From positions 59,184-123,183 of the forward strand of contig NZ_JAKSYE010000089.1 in assembly GCF_022829685.1 (NCBI RefSeq): a DNA stretch of 64,000 bases. The letters run 5' to 3'. This DNA is from Methylobacterium sp. E-045. Lineage in GTDB: Bacteria > Pseudomonadota > Alphaproteobacteria > Rhizobiales > Beijerinckiaceae. Positions 7,937 to 18,007 of this stretch are shown here, one piece after another (the stretch's first letter is position 1; each line of letters begins with the position of its first letter). A program made the translations under genes and the position numbers. The notes under the pieces were generated by a model. That model worked only from the letters and a program-made list of their open reading frames with translations. It was not told the DNA's origin and made no database searches.

Positions 7937-10393
7937 ATGATGAACCTGGCCGAATATCGCAACCGCAATACCCGGCTCGCTGACTTCCTGCCCTGGGTCG
8001 CGCTCGTCGGCGAAGGGATCGTGCTGAACAAGGACGGCAGCCTGCAGCGCACCGCACGCTTCCGCGGCCCCGACCTCGACAGCGCGGTGCCCGCCGAGCT
8101 GGTCGCCGTCGCAGGCCGTCTCAACAACGCCTTCCGTCGCCTCGGCTCCGGCTGGGCGATCTTCGTCGAGGCGCAGCGCCATGGCGCCGCCACCTATCCG
8201 GCCAGCATGTTCGCCGACAGTGCATCCGCCCTTGTCGACGCCGAACGCAAGGCCGACTTCGAAGAAGCCGGCGCGCATTTCGAGTCCAGCTACTTCCTGA
8301 CCTTCCTCTATCTACCGCCCGCCGAGGACGCCGCACGAGCCGAGACCTGGCTTTACGAGGGCCGCGATCACGTCGGTGTCGATGCCCACGAGATCCTGCG
8401 CGGCTTCGCCGACCGCACCGATCGCATTCTCCAGCTCATCGACGCCTTCATGCCGGAATGCGCCTGGCTCGATGATGGCGAGACGCTGACCTATCTGCAC
8501 TCGACCGTCTCGACCAAACGCCACCGTGTCCGCGTGCCCGAGACGCCGATGTATCTCGACGCGTTGCTGGCCGATCAGCCGCTTACCGGCGGGCTAGAAC
8601 CCCGGCTCGGCGACTCCCATTTCCGCATCCTCACCATCGTTGGCTTCCCGACGGCGACGACACCGGGCATCCTCGACGAGCTGAACCGGCTGGCCTTTCC
8701 CTATCGCTGGTCGACCCGCGCAGTCCTGCTCGACAAGACCGATGCGACGAAGCTGCTGACGAAGATCAGGCGTCAATGGTTCGCCAAGCGAAAGTCGATC
8801 GCGGCCATCCTCAAGGAGGTGATGACCAACGAGGCCTCGGCCCTGGTCGACACCGATGCGGCGAACAAGGCGGCCGACGCCGACATGGCGCTGCAGGAGC
8901 TTGGCGCCGACTATGCCGGTCAGGCCTACGTGACGGCGACTATCACCGTCTGGGACGACGATCCGCGCATCGCCGCGGAGAAGCTGCGGCTGGTCGAGAA
9001 GGTGATTCAGGGCCGCGACTTCACCGCGATGCCCGAGACGATCAACGCCGTCGACGCCTGGCTCGGCTCGCTGCCCGGCCATGTCTACGCCAACGTCCGC
9101 CAGCCTCCTATCAGCACATTGAATCTCGCCCATATGATCCCGCTGTCGGCGGTGTGGGCGGGACCGGAACGGGATGAGCATTTTGCAGCACCCCCACTGC
9201 TCTTCGGCAAGACCGAAGGCTCGACTCCGTTCCGGCTTTCCATCCATGTCGGCGATGTCGGCCACACGCTGATCGTCGGGCCGACCGGCGCCGGCAAGTC
9301 GGTGCTGCTGGCGCTGATGGCGCTGCAGTTCCGGCGCTATCTGCAAAGCCAAGTCTTCGCCTTCGACTTCGGCGGTTCCATCCGCGCCGCCGCGCTCGCC
9401 ATGCGCGGCGACTGGCATGATCTCGGCGGCGGCCTCACCGAAGGCTCAGACAACAGTGTGTCGCTCCAGCCTCTTGCGAGCATCGACGATGTCGCCGAGC
9501 GCGCCTGGGCCTCCGATTGGCTGATCGCGATCCTTGGGCGCGAGAGCGTGCCGGTCACGCCCGAGGTGAAGGAGCATCTCTGGTCGTCGCTGACATCGCT
9601 TGCCTCGGCGCCGGTCACTGAGCGCACGCTGACCGGTCTGTCGGTCCTCCTTCAATCCAACGACCTGAAGCAGGCGCTGCGTCCCTATTGCGTTGGCGGC
9701 CCCTATGGACGCCTTCTGGACGCCGAGGCCGAACATCTCGGCGAAGCCAATGTCTTGGTCTTCGAGACCGAGGGGCTCATCGGCACGGGCGCCGCCGCCG
9801 CCGTGCTCGCCTATCTCTTCCACCGCATCGAGGACCGCCTCGACGGTCGCCCGACGCTGCTGATCGTCGATGAAGGCTGGCTGGCGCTGGACGACGAGGG
9901 CTTCGCTGGCCAGCTCCGCGAATGGCTGAAGACGCTTCGCAAGAAGAACGCCAGCGTGATTTTCGCGACGCAGTCGCTCTCGGACATCGACGGCTCGGCG
10001 ATCGCGCCGGCCATCATCGAGAGCTGCCAGACCCGCATCCTGCTGCCGAACGAACGCGCGATCGAACCGCAGATCACGGCCATCTATCGCCGCTTCGGCT
10101 TGAACGACCGGCAAATCGAGATCCTCGCCCGGGCGATGCCCAAGCGCGACTATTACTGCCAGTCCCGGCGCGGAAATCGGCTGTTCGAGCTGGGCCTGTC
10201 GGACGTGGCGCTGGCGCTCTGCGCCGTGTCCTCAAAGCAGCACCAGGCGCTCATCGCGACCGTCCATGCCCGCAGCGGCACCGATGGCTTCCTCGCCGAG
10301 TGGCTTGCCGAGAACCGGCTCGCCTGGGCCGCCGACCTCATAGCCGACCTCACCAATGTCACCCCCCAAATCGATCCGGAGGCATGCTCATGA
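7937..10393 (+). CDS. trbE: Conjugal transfer ATPase TrbE (VirB4-like)
   Basis: At 818 residues this is the large VirB4-type ATPase that energises the type IV secretion channel. The N-terminal CagE/TrbE domain covers roughly residues 150-400. Walker A is GPTGAGKS at 448-455 and Walker B is LLIVDEGW at about 641-648, followed by IFATQSLSDIDGS. Length and motif order are normal. The start MMNLAEYRN follows a GAGG site. The TGA overlaps the preferred trbJ start in ATGA. Confidence 0.96.
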   Translation: MMNLAEYRNRNTRLADFLPWVALVGEGIVLNKDGSLQRTARFRGPDLDSAVPAELVAVAGRLNNAFRRLGSGWAIFVEAQRHGAATYPASMFADSASALVDAERKADFEEAGAHFESSYFLTFLYLPPAEDAARAETWLYEGRDHVGVDAHEILRGFADRTDRILQLIDAFMPECAWLDDGETLTYLHSTVSTKRHRVRVPETPMYLDALLADQPLTGGLEPRLGDSHFRILTIVGFPTATTPGILDELNRLAFPYRWSTRAVLLDKTDATKLLTKIRRQWFAKRKSIAAILKEVMTNEASALVDTDAANKAADADMALQELGADYAGQAYVTATITVWDDDPRIAAEKLRLVEKVIQGRDFTAMPETINAVDAWLGSLPGHVYANVRQPPISTLNLAHMIPLSAVWAGPERDEHFAAPPLLFGKTEGSTPFRLSIHVGDVGHTLIVGPTGAGKSVLLALMALQFRRYLQSQVFAFDFGGSIRAAALAMRGDWHDLGGGLTEGSDNSVSLQPLASIDDVAERAWASDWLIAILGRESVPVTPEVKEHLWSSLTSLASAPVTERTLTGLSVLLQSNDLKQALRPYCVGGPYGRLLDAEAEHLGEANVLVFETEGLIGTGAAAAVLAYLFHRIEDRLDGRPTLLIVDEGWLALDDEGFAGQLREWLKTLRKKNASVIFATQSLSDIDGSAIAPAIIESCQTRILLPNERAIEPQITAIYRRFGLNDRQIEILARAMPKRDYYCQSRRGNRLFELGLSDVALALCAVSSKQHQALIATVHARSGTDGFLAEWLAENRLAWAADLIADLTNVTPQIDPEACS

Positions 10394-11160
10394 CCCGTTC
10401 CGTTCGTTCCCGCTCGCGCGTCTTGCGCATGACCGCCGCGATACTTGCCGCGCCGGTCGCGTTGTCGCCGATCATCACGCCGCCGGCCGTCGCGCAGTGG
10501 ATCGTCTACGATCCAACCAACTACGCGCAGAATCTCCTGACCGCCACGCGCTCGCTCCAGCAGGTCAATCAACAGATCACCCAGCTTCAGAACGAAGCGA
10601 CCATGCTGATCAATCAGGCTCGCAATCTCGCAAGCCTTCCGTTTTCGTCTCTCCAGCAGCTCCAGCAGTCCGTCCAGCGGACGCAACAGCTTTTGGGCGA
10701 AGCACAGCGCATCGCCTACAATGTGCAGAACATCGACCAAACGTTCCGGACGACCTACGGCAACGCCTCGATGTCCGCCTCGGACCAGCAGCTCGTCGCC
10801 GGCGCGCGCGAGCGTTGGCAGAATACCGTTGGCGGCCTGCAGGACGCGATGCGCGTCCAGGCCGGCGTCGTCGGCAACATCGACACGAACCGGACCCAGA
10901 TGTCGGCGCTGGTCGGCCAGAGCCAGGGCGCCACCGGCGCGCTGCAGGCGACACAGGCGGGAAATCAGCTTCTCGCCCTGCAAGCGCAGCAGCTCGCCGA
11001 TCTCACGGCCGTCGTCGCCGCAAACGGTCGCGCGCAGAGCCTCACCGAAGCCGAGCGAGCGGCCGCGGCCGAGCAAGGTCGGGAGCAGCGCCGTCGCTTC
11101 CTGACGCCGGGCAGCGGCTACCAGCCGGGCAACGCCCGCATGTTCCCGAACGGCAACTGA
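10390..11160 (+). CDS. trbJ: P-type conjugative transfer protein TrbJ (VirB5-like)
   Basis: TrbJ (256 residues) is a secreted minor pilus component. A signal peptide ends near AVAQW (about residue 34). The rest is helical and rich in Gln and Asn, with QQVNQQITQLQNEATMLINQ suggesting coiled coil, as in VirB5 proteins. Two in-frame ATGs are possible (10384 and 10390). I choose 10390 because GGAGG at 10378 is better spaced from it and it overlaps the trbE stop. The C-terminal GYQPGNARMFP tail is typical of the family. Confidence 0.93.
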   Translation: MTRSVRSRSRVLRMTAAILAAPVALSPIITPPAVAQWIVYDPTNYAQNLLTATRSLQQVNQQITQLQNEATMLINQARNLASLPFSSLQQLQQSVQRTQQLLGEAQRIAYNVQNIDQTFRTTYGNASMSASDQQLVAGARERWQNTVGGLQDAMRVQAGVVGNIDTNRTQMSALVGQSQGATGALQATQAGNQLLALQAQQLADLTAVVAANGRAQSLTEAERAAAAEQGREQRRRFLTPGSGYQPGNARMFPNGN

Positions 11161-11170
11161 GGGCGCGGCC

Positions 11171-11560
11171 ATGGACGGCAAGATGCTCGCCCGGCTAGGC
11201 GCCGTCGTGTTCGTTGCGGTCGCGATCACTGCGACCGCGATCGAGATGAGCCGAAAAGAGGAAGCGCCCGAACCGTGGCCGTCCGGCCGCGCTGCCGTGA
11301 CCGCGGCCGACCCGTTGCGGGACGAGCTGATCCGTTGCCAAGCGCTCGGCGAAGCGGGGCCTCGCGATCCGGCCTGCCTGCGGGCTTGGGCCGAAAACCG
11401 CAACCGCTTCCTCGCGCCCGGCGCGCGACCTGCCGAGCGACTGCCGGACATGCCGCCAGCGCCGCGAAACGACGTCACTCCTCAACCGGGCCGCATCGAT
11501 CAGCCGGCCTTGGAGCCCGCCGCACCGATCGCGCCGCCGCAGCTCGACGAGGCGAGATAA
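11171..11560 (+). CDS. trbK: TrbK-like putative entry exclusion protein
   Basis: This 129-residue protein has one N-terminal membrane segment (about residues 6-24) and a periplasmic part with two cysteines, in LIRCQALGEAG and DPACLRAW. The RCQ...ACLRAWAENRRRF-like pattern is shared by the alternative TrbK family found between trbJ and trbL. TrbK of IncP blocks entry of a second related element; for this version that role is inferred from position. No lipobox is visible, unlike IncP TrbK. The C terminus is rich in Pro and Ala and low in complexity. Confidence 0.8.
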   Translation: MDGKMLARLGAVVFVAVAITATAIEMSRKEEAPEPWPSGRAAVTAADPLRDELIRCQALGEAGPRDPACLRAWAENRNRFLAPGARPAERLPDMPPAPRNDVTPQPGRIDQPALEPAAPIAPPQLDEAR

Positions 11561-11564
11561 CATC

Positions 11565-12929
11565 ATGGGCGGCACCGGCGTCATCGACCATTTCCTCGAG
11601 GTCTTCACCCGCTACATCGACAGTGGCTTTGGGTTGCTCAGCGGCGAAGTCGCCTTCATCGCCACCACTTTGATCGTCATCGACGTGACGCTGGCCGCAC
11701 TCTTCTGGAGTTGGGGCGCCGCCGACGACATCATGGCCCGCCTGGTGAAGAAGACGTTGTTCGTCGGCGTCTTCGCCTACATCATCGGCAACTGGAACAA
11801 CCTCGCCCGCATCATCTTCGAAAGCCTCGCCGGCCTCGGCCTGAAAGCCAGCGGGACGAGCTTCACCACGGCTGACCTGATGCGCCCCGGCAAGGTCGCG
11901 CAGACCGGTCTGGACGCCGGGCGGCCGCTGCTCGACTCGATTTCCAGCCTGATGGGCTATTGGTCGTTCTTCGAGAATTTCATCCAAATCGCCTGCATGT
12001 TCCTCGCCTGGGCGCTGGTGCTGCTGGCCTTCTTCATCCTCGCCATCCAGCTCTTCGTCACGCTTATCGAGTTCAAGCTGACGACGCTGGCTGGCTTCGT
12101 GCTTATCCCGTTCGGCCTGTTCGGCAAGTCGGCCTTCATGGCCGAGCGCGTGCTCGGCAACGTCATCTCCTCCGGCATCAAGGTCCTGGTGCTGGCCGTC
12201 ATCATCGGCATCGGCTCGACCCTCTTCTCCGAGTTCACGTCGGGCTTCGGCGGCGCAACCCCCACCATCGACGAAGCGATGGCGATCGTGCTCGCCGCGC
12301 TGTCGCTGCTCGGCCTCGGCATCTTCGGTCCGGGCATCGCGAGCGGCCTCGTCTCCGGCGGCCCGCAACTCAGCGCGGGCGCAGCGGTCGGCACGGGCCT
12401 GGCCGCAGGCGGCATGGTCGCGCTCGGCGCTGGCGCCGTTGGCGCCGCAGCGTCGGGTGGCGCCGCGCTGGCCGGTGGCGCTGCCGCCGCCGCCCGTGGT
12501 GGCGCGGCAATAGCTGGCGGTGCATCCACCGCCTACAGCCTTGGCGCAGCCGGTCAATCCGGCGCGGCCGGAGTCGCTTCCGGGCTCGGGGGCGTTGCCC
12601 GTGCCGGCGGTAGCGCCGCCGTTTCACCACTGCGCCGCGCCGCTTCGCGTGCCGCCGAAAGCATGCGCTCCAGCTTTAACGCTGGCCGCAAGGCCGCCTT
12701 CGAGGCGACGGGCGGCACGTCCACCGGGGGCTCGATCGGCGGTGACGCTGCCGGTGACGGCGCCACTGCCGCCGGTTTCGCAATCGCTGGCGGTCCGCCG
12801 GCCTGGGCGCAGCGGATGCGGCGCTCGCAGCACATGACCCATGCCGTCCAGGCCACGGCCCATGCCGTCCGCTCAGGCGACGCCCATGGCGGCGGCTCTT
12901 CCGTCAATCTTTCCGAAGGCGATCGCTGA
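11565..12929 (+). CDS. trbL: P-type conjugative transfer protein TrbL (VirB6-like)
   Basis: TrbL (454 residues) is the polytopic inner-membrane core of the channel. Six or so membrane segments lie in residues 1-270, including AFFILAIQLFVTLIEFKLTT's hydrophobic stretch and the loop around it. From about residue 265 to 345 the sequence is almost wholly Ala and Gly, then a Ser/Arg-rich tail follows; such tails vary widely within the family. The stop overlaps the trbF start by one base. A matching low-complexity GC-rich DNA tract (about 12370-12620) makes long false reading frames on both strands. Confidence 0.94.
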   Translation: MGGTGVIDHFLEVFTRYIDSGFGLLSGEVAFIATTLIVIDVTLAALFWSWGAADDIMARLVKKTLFVGVFAYIIGNWNNLARIIFESLAGLGLKASGTSFTTADLMRPGKVAQTGLDAGRPLLDSISSLMGYWSFFENFIQIACMFLAWALVLLAFFILAIQLFVTLIEFKLTTLAGFVLIPFGLFGKSAFMAERVLGNVISSGIKVLVLAVIIGIGSTLFSEFTSGFGGATPTIDEAMAIVLAALSLLGLGIFGPGIASGLVSGGPQLSAGAAVGTGLAAGGMVALGAGAVGAAASGGAALAGGAAAAARGGAAIAGGASTAYSLGAAGQSGAAGVASGLGGVARAGGSAAVSPLRRAASRAAESMRSSFNAGRKAAFEATGGTSTGGSIGGDAAGDGATAAGFAIAGGPPAWAQRMRRSQHMTHAVQATAHAVRSGDAHGGGSSVNLSEGDR

Positions 12930-13608
12930 TGTTCAAACGACCAACCACCCATTACGGCAAAGTTTCCGAGCCGGGGACACCCTATCAACGCGCCGCCCAG
13001 GTCTGGGATGAGCGTATCGGCGCCTCGCGTGTTCAGGCGAAGAACTGGCGGCTGATGGCCTTCGGTTCGCTGATCCTGTCGGCCGGCTTTGCCACCGCGC
13101 TCGTTATGCAGTCGGCGCGGGGAACGATCGTGCCCTGGGTGGTGCAGGTCGATCGGCTCGGCCAGGCGCAGGCCGTCGCGCCTGCCGTCGCCGACTATCG
13201 GCCAACCGATCCGCAGATCGCCTTCCACCTCGCGCGGTTCATCGAGCAGGTCCGCTCGATTCCGGCCGACGCGATCATCGTGCGCCAGAACTGGCTGCGG
13301 GCTTACGACTTCACGACCGATCGGGGGGCCATGGCGCTGAATGACTACGCCCGAGCGAATGATCCTTTTGCGAAGGTCGGTCGCCAGCAGATCGCCATTG
13401 ATGTCTCCAGCGTCATCCGTGCCTCGCCCGACAGCTTCCGCGTCGCCTGGGTCGAGCGCCGCTACGAGAACGGCCAGCTCGCCGAGACCACCCGCTGGAC
13501 CGCGATCCTGACGATCGTGCTGCAGACCCCGCGCAACGCCGACCGGCTCAGGGCGAACCCGCTCGGCATCTACGTCAACGCCATCAACTGGTCACGGGAG
13601 CTTGGGCA

Positions 13609-13612
<4 letters not shown>
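12929..13612 (+). CDS. trbF: Conjugal transfer protein TrbF (VirB8-like)
   Basis: TrbF (227 residues) has a short cytoplasmic N terminus, one membrane segment at about residues 41-60, and a periplasmic VirB8-type domain. Typical features include NPYQRAAQ-like TPYQRAAQVWDER near the N terminus and NPLGIYV near the end. It nucleates assembly of TrbG and TrbI. It overlaps trbL at its start, and its stop overlaps the trbG start in ATGA, so the block trbL-F-G-I is translationally coupled. Confidence 0.95.
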
Positions 13613-14654
<1,042 letters not shown>

Positions 14655-14658
<4 letters not shown>

Positions 14659-15872
14659 GCGAGCGTGATTCCCGGAATGAGGAAGTCGCGGACGACACGC
14701 AGCCGCTGACCGGCGAGCCGGTCGGGCCCGGACCGATGAGCCTGCGCGCGGAGCCCCCGCGCGTGACGCGGCTGTCGCGCAAGGTTCTCGCCGGCCTCGG
14801 CCTGTTCGCGAGCGTCGGGCTCGGCGGCGCACTGATCTATGCCCTTCAGACCCGCGATGCAGGTAGGCCGAACGAGGAACTCTATTCGACGGAGAACCGC
14901 TCGACCGCCGACGGGCTCGCCGGCTTGCCGCGGGACTACAGCGGCGTCCCTCGACTCGGTCCGCCGCTTCCAGGCGATCTCGGCCGACCGATCCTCAGCA
15001 CCCAGGATCGCGGCCAGCCCGTACCTACTCCGGGCATCGCCACGCCCAACCCCGGCATTAGCCAGGAAGAGCAGCGCCGTTTGCAAGAGATCGAGACCGC
15101 GCGGACCAGCCGTTTGTTCTCCGGATCGGAAAGCCGGGGCGCGCCCACTGCGGCAGCCGCCGCCCCAGCACTCCCGCCAGCGCCGGACTTGGCGAGCCTT
15201 GGCCTCGCGCCACCGCCTGCCACACCCTCGGCGCAGGATCGGCAGAATGCGTTTTTGAACGCGGCGGTCGACCGACGGACCGTGTCGCCCGATCGCGTCG
15301 CTGCGCCGGCGTCGCCGAACATCCTTCAGGCGGGCGCAGTCATCTCGGCGGCGCTGATAACCGGCATCCGATCCGATCTTCCGGGCCAAATCACGGCGCA
15401 GGTCACCGAGAATGTCTACGACAGCCCGACGGGTCGCATCCTTCTCGTGCCGCAAGGTACGCGGGTGATCGGCCAGTACGACAACAACGTCCAGTTCGGG
15501 CAAAGCCGGGTGCTCCTCGTCTGGACTCGGCTCATTTTCCCGAACGGCCGCTCGATCATCCTTGAGCGGCAGCCTGGGGCCGATGTCGAAGGGTTCGCCG
15601 GTCTGCAGGACGGCGTCGATTATCACTGGTGGGACCTCGCCAAGGCAGCCGGGCTATCGACGCTGCTCAGCGTCGGCGCTGAACTTGCGGTCGATGACCA
15701 AGACCGGCTTCTTCGAGCCATCCGCAACGGCGGCCAGGACACGATCAATGACGCCGGTCAACAGATCGTTCGCCGCCAGCTCAATGTCGCTCCGACGCTC
15801 ACGATTCGACCCGGCTTTCCTGTCCGTGTCATCGTAACCCGCGATCTCGTGCTCGAACCCTATGGAGGATGA
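14655..15872 (+). CDS. trbI: Conjugal transfer protein TrbI (VirB10-like)
   Basis: TrbI (405 residues) spans the envelope as the VirB10-like scaffold. Its single membrane segment is at about residues 37-57. A long Pro/Ala-rich region reaches about residue 215. The C-terminal TrbI/VirB10 domain holds LPGQITAQVTENVYDSPTGR, VPQGTRVIGQYDN and GYDGLQDGVDYHWWD-like GLQDGVDYHWWDL. The start is a GTG overlapping the trbG stop (GTGA). The stop lies at the Shine-Dalgarno region of the next small gene. Confidence 0.95.
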
Positions 15873-15874
15873 GG

Positions 15875-16111
15875 ATGTCGATGCTTAAATTAGGGCCCAT
15901 CACCGACGAGAAACCGATCAAGGTTCAGATTGAGCTTCCTGCGGCTCTCCACCGAGACCTTTCCGACTACGCAGATCTGTTGGGCCGCGAACAAGGTCAG
16001 CCTGCTGTCGAGGCGGCCAAGTTGATTGTACCAATGCTGCAGCGGTTTATTGCGACCGATCGCGGTTTCTCAAAAGCTAGACGAGCAAGAACACGAAGGC
16101 CCAATATTTAG
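15875..16111 (+). CDS. DUF2274 family protein
   Basis: This 78-residue protein starts MSMLKLGPI and contains ELPAALHRDLSDYADLL, matching the small DUF2274 family that usually follows trbI. I use the ATG at 15875, six bases after GGAGG, rather than the in-frame ATG at 15869 that overlaps the trbI stop. The fold could be ribbon-helix-helix-like, with an amphipathic helix after a short strand, but that is inference. It is the last intact gene of the transfer block; the DNA beyond is scarred by IS remnants. Confidence 0.85.
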   Translation: MSMLKLGPITDEKPIKVQIELPAALHRDLSDYADLLGREQGQPAVEAAKLIVPMLQRFIATDRGFSKARRARTRRPNI

Positions 16112-16175
16112 AGCCCAACCTGAATATAGTTGAGCGCTTTGAGTAGGTTGTGATTCCATCAGGTTACGAGACAGG

Positions 16176-16568
16176 ATGGAGCCGATGACGTGCTCCCCTG
16201 AACCAAAACCGGTCGGCGCGATCATGCGCGCCGAGCGAAGCGTTATTCAAGTGACCTCAGCGATCGGGAATGGGCGCTGGTCTCGTCGTTCCTGCCCGAG
16301 CCACGGCCGATTGGACGTCCCCGGACAACGGATCTTCGCGAGGTCGTCAATGACATCCTATAGCTCGCGTCGAGCGGTGTGCTTGGTCGCTAATGCCTCG
16401 AGAGTTTCCACCTTTTACGACGCTCCAACGCTACTTCTATGACTGGCGGCCCGTGGCTTGCTGCGCAGGATCAGCAGCCATCTCACCATGGCTGCGCGCA
16501 AGTTGGAGCCGAGCCCGACCGCCGGCGTCATCGACAGCCAGAGCGTCAAGACCGCCGAAAGCGGCTGA
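16176..16568 (+). pseudogene. IS5-family transposase, N-terminal half, broken
   Basis: In pieces and across frames this reads as the start of an IS5-family transposase: SPEPKPVG near the start, then SDREWALVSSFLPEPRPIG, GRPRTTDLREVVNDIL ended by a stop, EFPPFTTLQRYFYDWR, and AGVIDSQSVKTAESG ended by a stop. At least one frameshift near 16245 and two stops inactivate it. The central part with the catalytic DDE residues is absent. A matching C-terminal half lies at 19572-19790 in the same orientation, beyond the LysR/MFS pair. Confidence 0.85.
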
Positions 16569-16662
16569 ACCCGCGCCTATGTCGCCGAGCTCGCGCCGGT
16601 TCTCATCGGCTCGGCCCGGCCTCAAACACCCGCGAGCACCGCCACCGCCGCCCACTGCGCGC

Positions 16663-16803
16663 GGCTCCGCTGTTCGTCGCGCGCTCGAGCGACATGCGGA
16701 CTTTGTCGGTGCTCATGTCCGCCGGCTGGAGGCGCTGCGTCGTGCCGGGATGGTCGAGCGGATCGACGCCGGCCAGTGGTATATCCCCGGCTTTACCGTA
16801 TAG
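16663..16803 (+). pseudogene. Fragment of a second DUF3363 relaxase
   Basis: The frame ending at 16803 reads RHADFVGAHVRRLEALRRAG followed by MVERIDAGQWYIPGF. This aligns by eye with RLRKLETLGLADQVGPGQWV in the intact relaxase of this element (1970-3709), so it is probably a relic of the DUF3363 region of another relaxase. It has no start, and upstream it runs into the IS5 remnant. A 46-residue match is short, so the call is tentative. Confidence 0.5.
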
Positions 16804-16905
16804 GCATGCCGCTTTGGTCGGCGGATGCAAATTTCTCGCCAAGCCCTTGGATCTCGACCGTTTTCGAAGTCAACCACCACTTACTCGGCCACGTGGGGCC
16901 GAATG

Positions 16906-17808
16906 CTATAAATGCAGGTTCTTAGGTGCGAGTTGCGCCACCAAATAGTCCAGCAGCACCCTGATCTTACTGGCCATCAGGCGCTGATGTGTCATCAGCG
17001 CGTAAATTGGTCTGGGCGGCATTTCGCACTCGGGAAGCAAAATCTGCAGATGTCCGGATTCGACGTAATCATTCACGGCCCATGCTGGTGCCAGTGCAAT
17101 CCCGGCGCCTGCGACGGCGGATGCCACAATACCATCCAACGTATTAGTCCGCATGCGGACCTTGGGCCGCACCGTGACGGAGCGCCCCGCGCTGTTAAGC
17201 GTCCAACTCGCGGCGTTGGTGTAATGACTAATAATTAGCCCATCATGCTGAGACAGTTCATCCACACAGGATGGCCGGCCTCGTTCCGAAAGATATTCCG
17301 GCGAAGCGGCCAATACCCAGCGAATTGCGCCGAGCTGGCGGGCAATGGTATTCGAGTCAGGTTGTTCTCCTACTACAACAGCAATGTCGATACCTTCTTC
17401 CATCAAATTCACAGGCCGGTCGATCAGCGAGACATCCAATATCAACTTGGGATACTGTACTAGAAAGTTCGCAAGGACCGGAAGCATATGAACGCGACCG
17501 AACAGCGTTGGCCCGGTAATCTGCAACCGGCCGACAGGTGCTGTGTCCCCGGCAGTCAGTTCTGCCTCCATGTCATTGATTTCGGAGAGCAGCCTTTTTG
17601 CAGCGGCGTAATAACTCTGCCCCGCGTCGGTCAGCATTAAGGCGCGGGTCGAGCGAACCAGCAAACGGACTCCGAGGCGCTCTTCGAGCGTACTGAGATG
17701 CCTGCTCACAGAGGGAAGCGACATACTCGTGAGCCGCGCGGCGCCGGAAAGGCTTCCTTGATCCACGGCGGCGACGAAAAGGGCCATCTCGTCTTTACGG
17801 TCGACCAT
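16906..17808 (-). CDS. LysR-family transcriptional regulator
   Basis: This 300-residue regulator has a winged-helix domain at about residues 1-62 (AARLTSMSLPSVSRHLSTLE, then ERLGVRLLVRSTR) and a LysR effector domain from about 90. I start at the ATG giving MVDRKDEMALF, the usual LysR N terminus; the open frame continues upstream with no family likeness. It is divergent from the MFS exporter gene at 18008, the classic arrangement for a LysR regulator and its target. A perfect 22-base palindrome 20 bases upstream is a likely operator. The pair is less GC-rich than the trb genes, which suggests separate acquisition. Confidence 0.92.
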   Translation of the reverse strand: MVDRKDEMALFVAAVDQGSLSGAARLTSMSLPSVSRHLSTLEERLGVRLLVRSTRALMLTDAGQSYYAAAKRLLSEINDMEAELTAGDTAPVGRLQITGPTLFGRVHMLPVLANFLVQYPKLILDVSLIDRPVNLMEEGIDIAVVVGEQPDSNTIARQLGAIRWVLAASPEYLSERGRPSCVDELSQHDGLIISHYTNAASWTLNSAGRSVTVRPKVRMRTNTLDGIVASAVAGAGIALAPAWAVNDYVESGHLQILLPECEMPPRPIYALMTHQRLMASKIRVLLDYLVAQLAPKNLHL

Positions 17809-17828
17809 TGCTCCGCCATCAACTCGAG

Positions 17829-17850
17829 ACCCTTTCATATATGAAAGGGT
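17829..17850. promoter_or_regulatory. Perfect 22-base palindrome between lysR and the MFS gene
   Basis: Two 11-base arms, ACCCTTTCATA and TATGAAAGGGT, abut with no spacer. The site is 20 bases upstream of the LysR start and about 160 bases before the divergent MFS gene. It is likely to bind a dimeric regulator. LysR sites usually contain T-N11-A with a less perfect dyad, so another protein could be the binder. Confidence 0.6.
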
Positions 17851-18007
17851 TTCTTTCAATTTTGTCAATTCCTGAAATAGCCGTGACGCCGTATGAGTCC
17901 GAGCATATTGGAAGCAATGACAGGTCAAACGGCACCCAGATGGTGGAGAAATCAGCCGATCGAAGTGCAAGGCTACAAATTGACCTCAGCACTCAACTGG
18001 TCTCGAT

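Noticed and set aside
12370..12620. Dense GGCGC-type repeats in trbL
   Set aside because: They encode the Ala/Gly-rich tail normal for TrbL and show no regular period.
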